A stretch of DNA of 12,969 nt from an uncultured Propionibacteriaceae bacterium. Lineage in GTDB: Bacteria; Actinomycetota; Actinomycetes; Propionibacteriales; Propionibacteriaceae. Below are positions 12,331 through 12,969 of this stretch, in pieces. Both the position numbers and the translations under genes were made by a program. Position 1 is the first letter of the stretch. Every line of letters starts with the position of its first letter. The stretch is taken from assembly GCA_936941515.1 (NCBI GenBank), contig CAKZJI010000138.1:1-12969 (forward strand), written 5' to 3'. A model generated the notes under the pieces. The model was not told the origin of the DNA and made no database searches. It was given only the letters and a program-made list of their open reading frames with translations.

Positions 12331-12895
12331 ACATGCATACATGGCACAGGCGTCACCGCCAACCAATTCTACGCCCCTTACACTCGGCCGAAAGAGTACT
12401 GCCAGGTTCCCAAGGATAATCTGATGATTCCGCCGATTATAGGGGATCAAAGGATCATTACTGGCGACCTTGAAATATCTACGCCGTAACCGAGTCCAGG
12501 CCGAGCTAGCTGAAGGCTGTGGCATGTCCCAACCAACCATCAGCAGGGCCATCCACGCTATGACAGCAATCCTCGCGGATACTCTCACCAGCTGCATATC
12601 GAACCTGAAGGAAGTCCCGAAGGACAACGCCCTTCTCGTCCATGACACCCTCCCACCTGCCCTGCTGAGAGCTGGTCCCACCACCCTCACCTTGCGCTCC
12701 GGCAAACACCACAGGTCAGGGATCAACATCCAGATTCTCACAGACACCCACAGCCGGCTGCACTGGACATCACCCCTCTCTACCGGGCTCCACCCACGAT
12801 GCCACACAGCCTCCGATACCCACACCACCCTCACCCATCTAGCAGCAGAAACAACCATCGCCAATAAAAGCTGGACTGCTTGGGGGACTGTCTGA
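12331..12895 (+). pseudogene. IS5-family transposase, frameshifted N-terminal remnant
   Basis: Two frames together give the first two thirds of an IS5-family (HTH_Tnp_4 / DDE_Tnp_4) transposase. The first frame (from 12331, no start codon) reads IHGTGVTANQF and ends its homology at MIPPIIGDQRIITG near 12466. The second continues with ATLKYLRRNRVQAELAE (from 12464), the helix-turn-helix SQPTISRA, and SGKHHRSGINIQ, and stops at 12895. An indel near 12455-12468 explains the switch; a TAG at 12440-12442 blocks the second frame upstream. The usual VDGT with the first catalytic Asp reads VHDTLPP, and the GSxHD-like motif reads TGLHPR, so the second Asp is gone. The Glu-containing C-terminus is missing. 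It is clearly inactive. Its family matches the remnant at 11927-12067, which lies on the other strand. Confidence 0.65.
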
Positions 12896-12969
12896 TTAAC
12901 GGTGTGTGGGGTCCGGCCTGATCTGTGAGGGGATGGCTGTGGCTGACGCGACTGACATGGTGGAAGGCG
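12883..12969 (+). mobile_element. Possible left end of another insertion sequence (partial)
   Basis: The transposase-like homology of the preceding remnant fades before about 12883, and the next 50 bases (starting near GGGGACTGTCTGATTAACGG) have a different character: GC-rich, G-heavy, and leading into a ribosome-binding site and start codon close to the edge. This fits the end of an insertion sequence that truncated the IS5-like gene. The similarity to IS256-type ends is only a recollection. Confidence 0.3.
12939..12969 (+). CDS. Start of an unidentified gene, cut by the window edge
   Basis: GTG at 12939 has GAGGGG (12927-12932) 6 bases upstream, and the frame VADATDMVEG is open to the edge. 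An in-frame ATG at 12933 is too close to that site to be preferred. About ten residues are too few to identify. It is possibly the transposase of the element whose end appears at about 12883. Confidence 0.3.
   Translation, partial: MADATDMVEG

Noticed and set aside
12265..12864. A 199-residue minus-strand frame
   Set aside because: It is antisense to the IS5-type transposase remnant, which has recognisable helix-turn-helix and SGKHH motifs; the Trp/Val/Arg-rich translation has none.

Overview
The window is high-GC DNA from an actinobacterium. The strongest lineage marker is an adjacent pair of mycothiol biosynthesis genes (mshA-mshB), a pathway confined to Actinomycetota. The block of ppa, dacB-type PBP, Zincin_2 protein and tilS, the bacterial-type Leu tRNA without an encoded CCA, and TANNNT-type -10 motifs close to start codons all agree. 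The overall flavour suggests a Propionibacteriaceae-like organism, but that is inference and not proven here.

Bases 1-1349 look like a piece of an integrative/conjugative element (ICE): the tail of an upstream gene, two uncharacterised small genes, and the N-terminal membrane part of a VirD4/TraM-recognition-type coupling protein. At about 1329-1349 this coupling-protein start runs in frame into the C-terminal half of a CPA1/NhaP2-type cation/proton antiporter with its RCK_C (TrkA_C) domain, giving a 311-residue chimera that ends at 2003. It looks like the scar of a deletion between an ICE and a chromosomal antiporter gene. Converging on it, on the minus strand, is a two-gene operon: a flavodoxin-like protein with a Tat-type signal (3304-3993) and a ferric-reductase-type transmembrane flavocytochrome (2033-3328). 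Together they could carry electrons from cytoplasmic NAD(P)H to an extracytoplasmic flavoprotein.

Next come a tRNA-Leu(CAG) gene (minus, 4097-4179) with a hairpin on each side, and a single-pass membrane protein with a Gln/Gly/Tyr repeat N-terminus (4393-5310). These are followed by mshA (5377-6567) and mshB (6564-7292), joined by a GTGA overlap. Convergent to mshB is a compact minus-strand operon with overlapping ends: dacB/PBP4-type carboxypeptidase (10704-9271), Zincin_2 protein (9283-8312) and tilS (8319-7390). Inorganic pyrophosphatase ppa (10781-11344) diverges from it.

Bases 11345-12969 are more A+T-rich and disordered. They hold an orphan membrane-protein gene (11354-11902) and an insertion-sequence graveyard: the C-terminus of an IS5-family transposase (minus), an IS30-family transposase C-terminus (minus), an unexplained 12-bp inverted repeat, the frameshifted N-terminal part of a related IS5-family transposase on the opposite strand, and probably the start of another element running off the right edge. 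No CRISPR array, rRNA or complete mobile element is seen. I see two candidates for something out of the ordinary: the coupling-protein/antiporter chimera and the exported-flavodoxin/flavocytochrome pair. I found no clear new defence or signalling system.
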